A stretch of 64,000 bases of DNA from Nodosilinea sp. FACHB-131. GTDB lineage: Bacteria; Cyanobacteriota; Cyanobacteriia; Phormidesmidales; Phormidesmidaceae. Where the stretch lies: positions 1-64,000 of the forward strand of contig NZ_JACJOF010000025.1 in the NCBI RefSeq assembly GCF_014695395.1. The letters run 5' to 3'. Under the pieces are notes generated by a model, which was not told the DNA's origin, searched no databases, and saw only the letters and a list, made by a program, of their open reading frames with translations. Shown in pieces: positions 62,085 to 64,000 of the stretch. Position 1 is the first letter of the stretch, and the number at the start of each line of letters is the position of its first letter. Both the position numbers and the translations under genes were made by a program.

Positions 62085-63242
62085 ATGAGTTTTCTTTCAC
62101 TAGAAGAATTAAAAGAACTCGTCGAACAACCGCAGGGTTTGTGCATATCAATGTATATGCCGACTGTACAAGCGGGTTCAGATACAAAGCAAAATTCTGT
62201 CCGATTCAAAAATCTAATTCGGCAAGCGGAAGCGCAGCTAGAACAACATGAATCGCATCCGGTTGATCCAGCTCAATTCCTTGCGCCCGCCCTCGAACTG
62301 GATGAAGATGAGTTTTGGCAGCAGCAGAGCGCAGGTTTAGCTTTGTTTGTTGCGGAAGGATTCTTTCGTTTTTATTGCGTGCCGATCGAAATGCTTGAAT
62401 TGGTGGTTGTGAGCGATCGCTTCCACCTTAAACCGCTAATTCCATTACTAAGCGGAGATGACCGCTTTTATATTCTCACGCTTGGTCAGCGCGATGTGCG
62501 CCTTTTGGAAGGCAATCGCTACGGCATCACTCGTGAAGTTGAAATCGAAGGCTTGCCGAAGGATATGGATGAAGCCTTGCAGTATGACGAAACATCGAAG
62601 GATCAACAGCGGCGGCAGGAAGGTGGTGCTGGTCGTGCAGGCTTGCAAGGAGGTGGCTCATATCATGGACAAGGAGCCGATCGCGAAAACGTCAAGGAAG
62701 ATTTGTTGCAATATTTCCTGTTAGTAGATAAAGCGCTGCACAACTTTTTCCGCAATCGCCGTGCGCCGCTTGTTTTAGCCGGAGTTAGTTATTTGCTGCC
62801 AATTTACCACGAAGCGAATACCTACAACTTCATTGTAGAAGAAGGCATTCAACACAACACAAAGGAACAAACAGCGCAAGAACTTCATGCAGAGGCTTGG
62901 GCGATCGTGGAGCCACAGTTTGAGGCAGGCAAGCAAAGTGCGCTCGATTACTATCACGAGTCGATTGCCGCTGGTAAAGGATCAGATGACTTAGACGAAG
63001 TGATTCAAGGTGCGTTTTACGGTCGTGTAGATCAACTTTTCGTTCCTGTTGGGGTGCAGAAATGGGGACATTTTGATCCGGAAGCCATGGAACTTGAAAT
63101 ACACAATGATGCTCAACCGGGTGACGAAGATTTATTGAATGCAGCAGCAATTCAAACTATCTTTCACGGTGGAACTGTGTATGCAGTTGAGCCGCAAGAA
63201 ATGCCGGATGAGGTATCTATCGCGGCAGTGTTTCGCTACTGA
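62085..63242 (+). CDS. baeRF3-like protein (bacterial archaeo-eukaryotic release factor family)
   Basis: 385-aa protein resembling the baeRF3 family, bacterial proteins with the fold of archaeal/eukaryotic peptide release factors (eRF1). Landmarks are GLCISMYMPTVQAGSDTKQNSVRFKN, RFYILTLGQRDVRLLEGNRYG, and a Gly-rich loop (GGAGRAGLQGGGSYHGQG) at about residues 180-200 before DLLQYFLLVDKALHNFF. In eRF1 a GGQ loop contacts the peptidyl-transferase centre; here no exact GGQ is seen. Function of the family is speculative, perhaps ribosome rescue or stress. It is AT-richer than most of the window. Confidence 0.75.
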   Translation: MSFLSLEELKELVEQPQGLCISMYMPTVQAGSDTKQNSVRFKNLIRQAEAQLEQHESHPVDPAQFLAPALELDEDEFWQQQSAGLALFVAEGFFRFYCVPIEMLELVVVSDRFHLKPLIPLLSGDDRFYILTLGQRDVRLLEGNRYGITREVEIEGLPKDMDEALQYDETSKDQQRRQEGGAGRAGLQGGGSYHGQGADRENVKEDLLQYFLLVDKALHNFFRNRRAPLVLAGVSYLLPIYHEANTYNFIVEEGIQHNTKEQTAQELHAEAWAIVEPQFEAGKQSALDYYHESIAAGKGSDDLDEVIQGAFYGRVDQLFVPVGVQKWGHFDPEAMELEIHNDAQPGDEDLLNAAAIQTIFHGGTVYAVEPQEMPDEVSIAAVFRY

Positions 63243-64000
63243 TTGCGTGTAACAAGTCATACCCTCCTCTGCTCGGTCAGTAGGGATGAATACCTTGCAC
63301 GCGATCGCTTTGCTGTGCCCTCCGTTAAAGGTTTAGAGGGCGATCGCATCATGCTGAAAAAACACGGTGTTGAGTTTGTATCAACTCAATCCGTGAGCGG
63401 GGCGATCGCAAGGAGGGCACTCCTACCCTAGCCACCTCAGTTTGCACTTCATTGATGGGTAGCCAGGATTCTTCGTCCTGTTTTCCTCCACCTTGCCCCC
63501 TCCTGGGACAAGGCTTGCTCACTGCAACACAGAAGGAAACAGACCCCATGCCCTCAATACCTTGAAACAGACGCCAATGGGGCGCTAATCTTCCGTCTGC
63601 CTAGCTGACAAACTCCATCCTCGGCCAAAGCGAGTGCACCACATGCTTTACGGTAGTCTCGCCGCTCTAGCCCGCATCATCAAAATCCTCTACACCCTAG
63701 CTACGCCGACCCCAACATATGGAGCTGCCCCATCCCGATGCCGTCCAACGCAGCCGACCCAAAAAAATGGTACGGTCGCTCGGGGATGAGACATGGATGG
63801 TTATCACAACCAAGACTGTGCGGATCGAGTGAGGCCTTCACTCCTACGAGCGTTGACTAACCAGTTGAATACAGTAGTTTGAGCTACAAACTCTCGCGAT
63901 ATCTCCTCCGAACGGGGGGCCGACTTTGGTTTAGTTTCTGCCCTTAGAGCGAAGGAGACACGCAGCTATTCTCCTAGGCTGAGACCATATTCAACCCGCA
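63243..64000. other. Right-end region, no clear gene
   Basis: 758 bp. Three HIP1 sites within about 110 bp (63300-63410) and a 36-codon open frame at 63719 (MELPHPDAVQRSRPKKM) are visible, but no ORF has family resemblance. A gene may continue past the edge. Confidence 0.35.

Noticed and set aside
63719-63830. 36-codon ORF near the right edge
   Set aside because: Too short, no recognised similarity and no clear ribosome site.

Overview
The window looks like chromosome of a filamentous cyanobacterium of the Leptolyngbya/Nodosilinea kind (inference). The grounds are dense HIP1 octamers (GCGATCGC), a helical carotenoid protein, XisH/XisI, DUF2949 and HdeD-type genes, and GC-rich coding sequence. 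No tRNA, rRNA or CRISPR array was seen.

Layout: 1-1.8 kb is gene-poor. 1.8-10.2 kb is a co-directional fatty-acid beta-oxidation cluster (acyl-CoA synthetase, FadN-type hydratase/dehydrogenase, thiolase, FadE-type dehydrogenase). 10.3-14.9 kb holds small lipoproteins, secreted proteins and hypotheticals. 15-17.4 kb has 6-phosphofructokinase and a prepilin-like/DUF5671 pair. 17.4-18.1 kb holds a REP-type palindrome and a RAYT transposase remnant. 18.1-27.1 kb has prolyl oligopeptidase, VapBC, LigA, a GAF-EAL protein and GlmS. 27.2-29.6 kb is an accessory XisH/XisI plus HNH-nuclease patch. 29.6-35.3 kb is an AT-richer, probably acquired island: FabF paralogue, divergent TetR with its palindromic operator, methyltransferase, editing-less ThrRS paralogue and a degenerate group II intron. 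35.4-40.5 kb is one giant kinase/ATPase/GAF/adenylate cyclase. 41-49.5 kb is mixed (LCM-type methyltransferase, helical carotenoid protein, HdeD, a HEPN/MNT pair with a broken HEPN, DUF5996, GlsB). 50.2-53 kb is a two-gene unit: a KAS III-heme-oxygenase-like diiron oxidase fusion and a translationally coupled partner. 53-63.2 kb has oligoendopeptidase, DUF421, signal peptidase I, AI-2E permease, a papain-like protease with an acidic tail, a PAS-GGDEF cyclase, a VOC protein and a baeRF3-like protein.

The strongest new-looking signal is regulatory. Upstream of the ThrRS paralogue (minus strand, 34580-34861) are two tandem attenuator modules. Each has a short ORF packed with Thr codons, a GGAGGG at its end, and a Rho-independent terminator whose 5' arm carries the complementary CCCTCC. 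This is the architecture of classical leader-peptide attenuation, duplicated. The second is the KAS III-diiron oxidase fusion, whose catalytic residues appear intact. The third is an apparently complete beta-oxidation gene set in a phylum generally held to lack that pathway.
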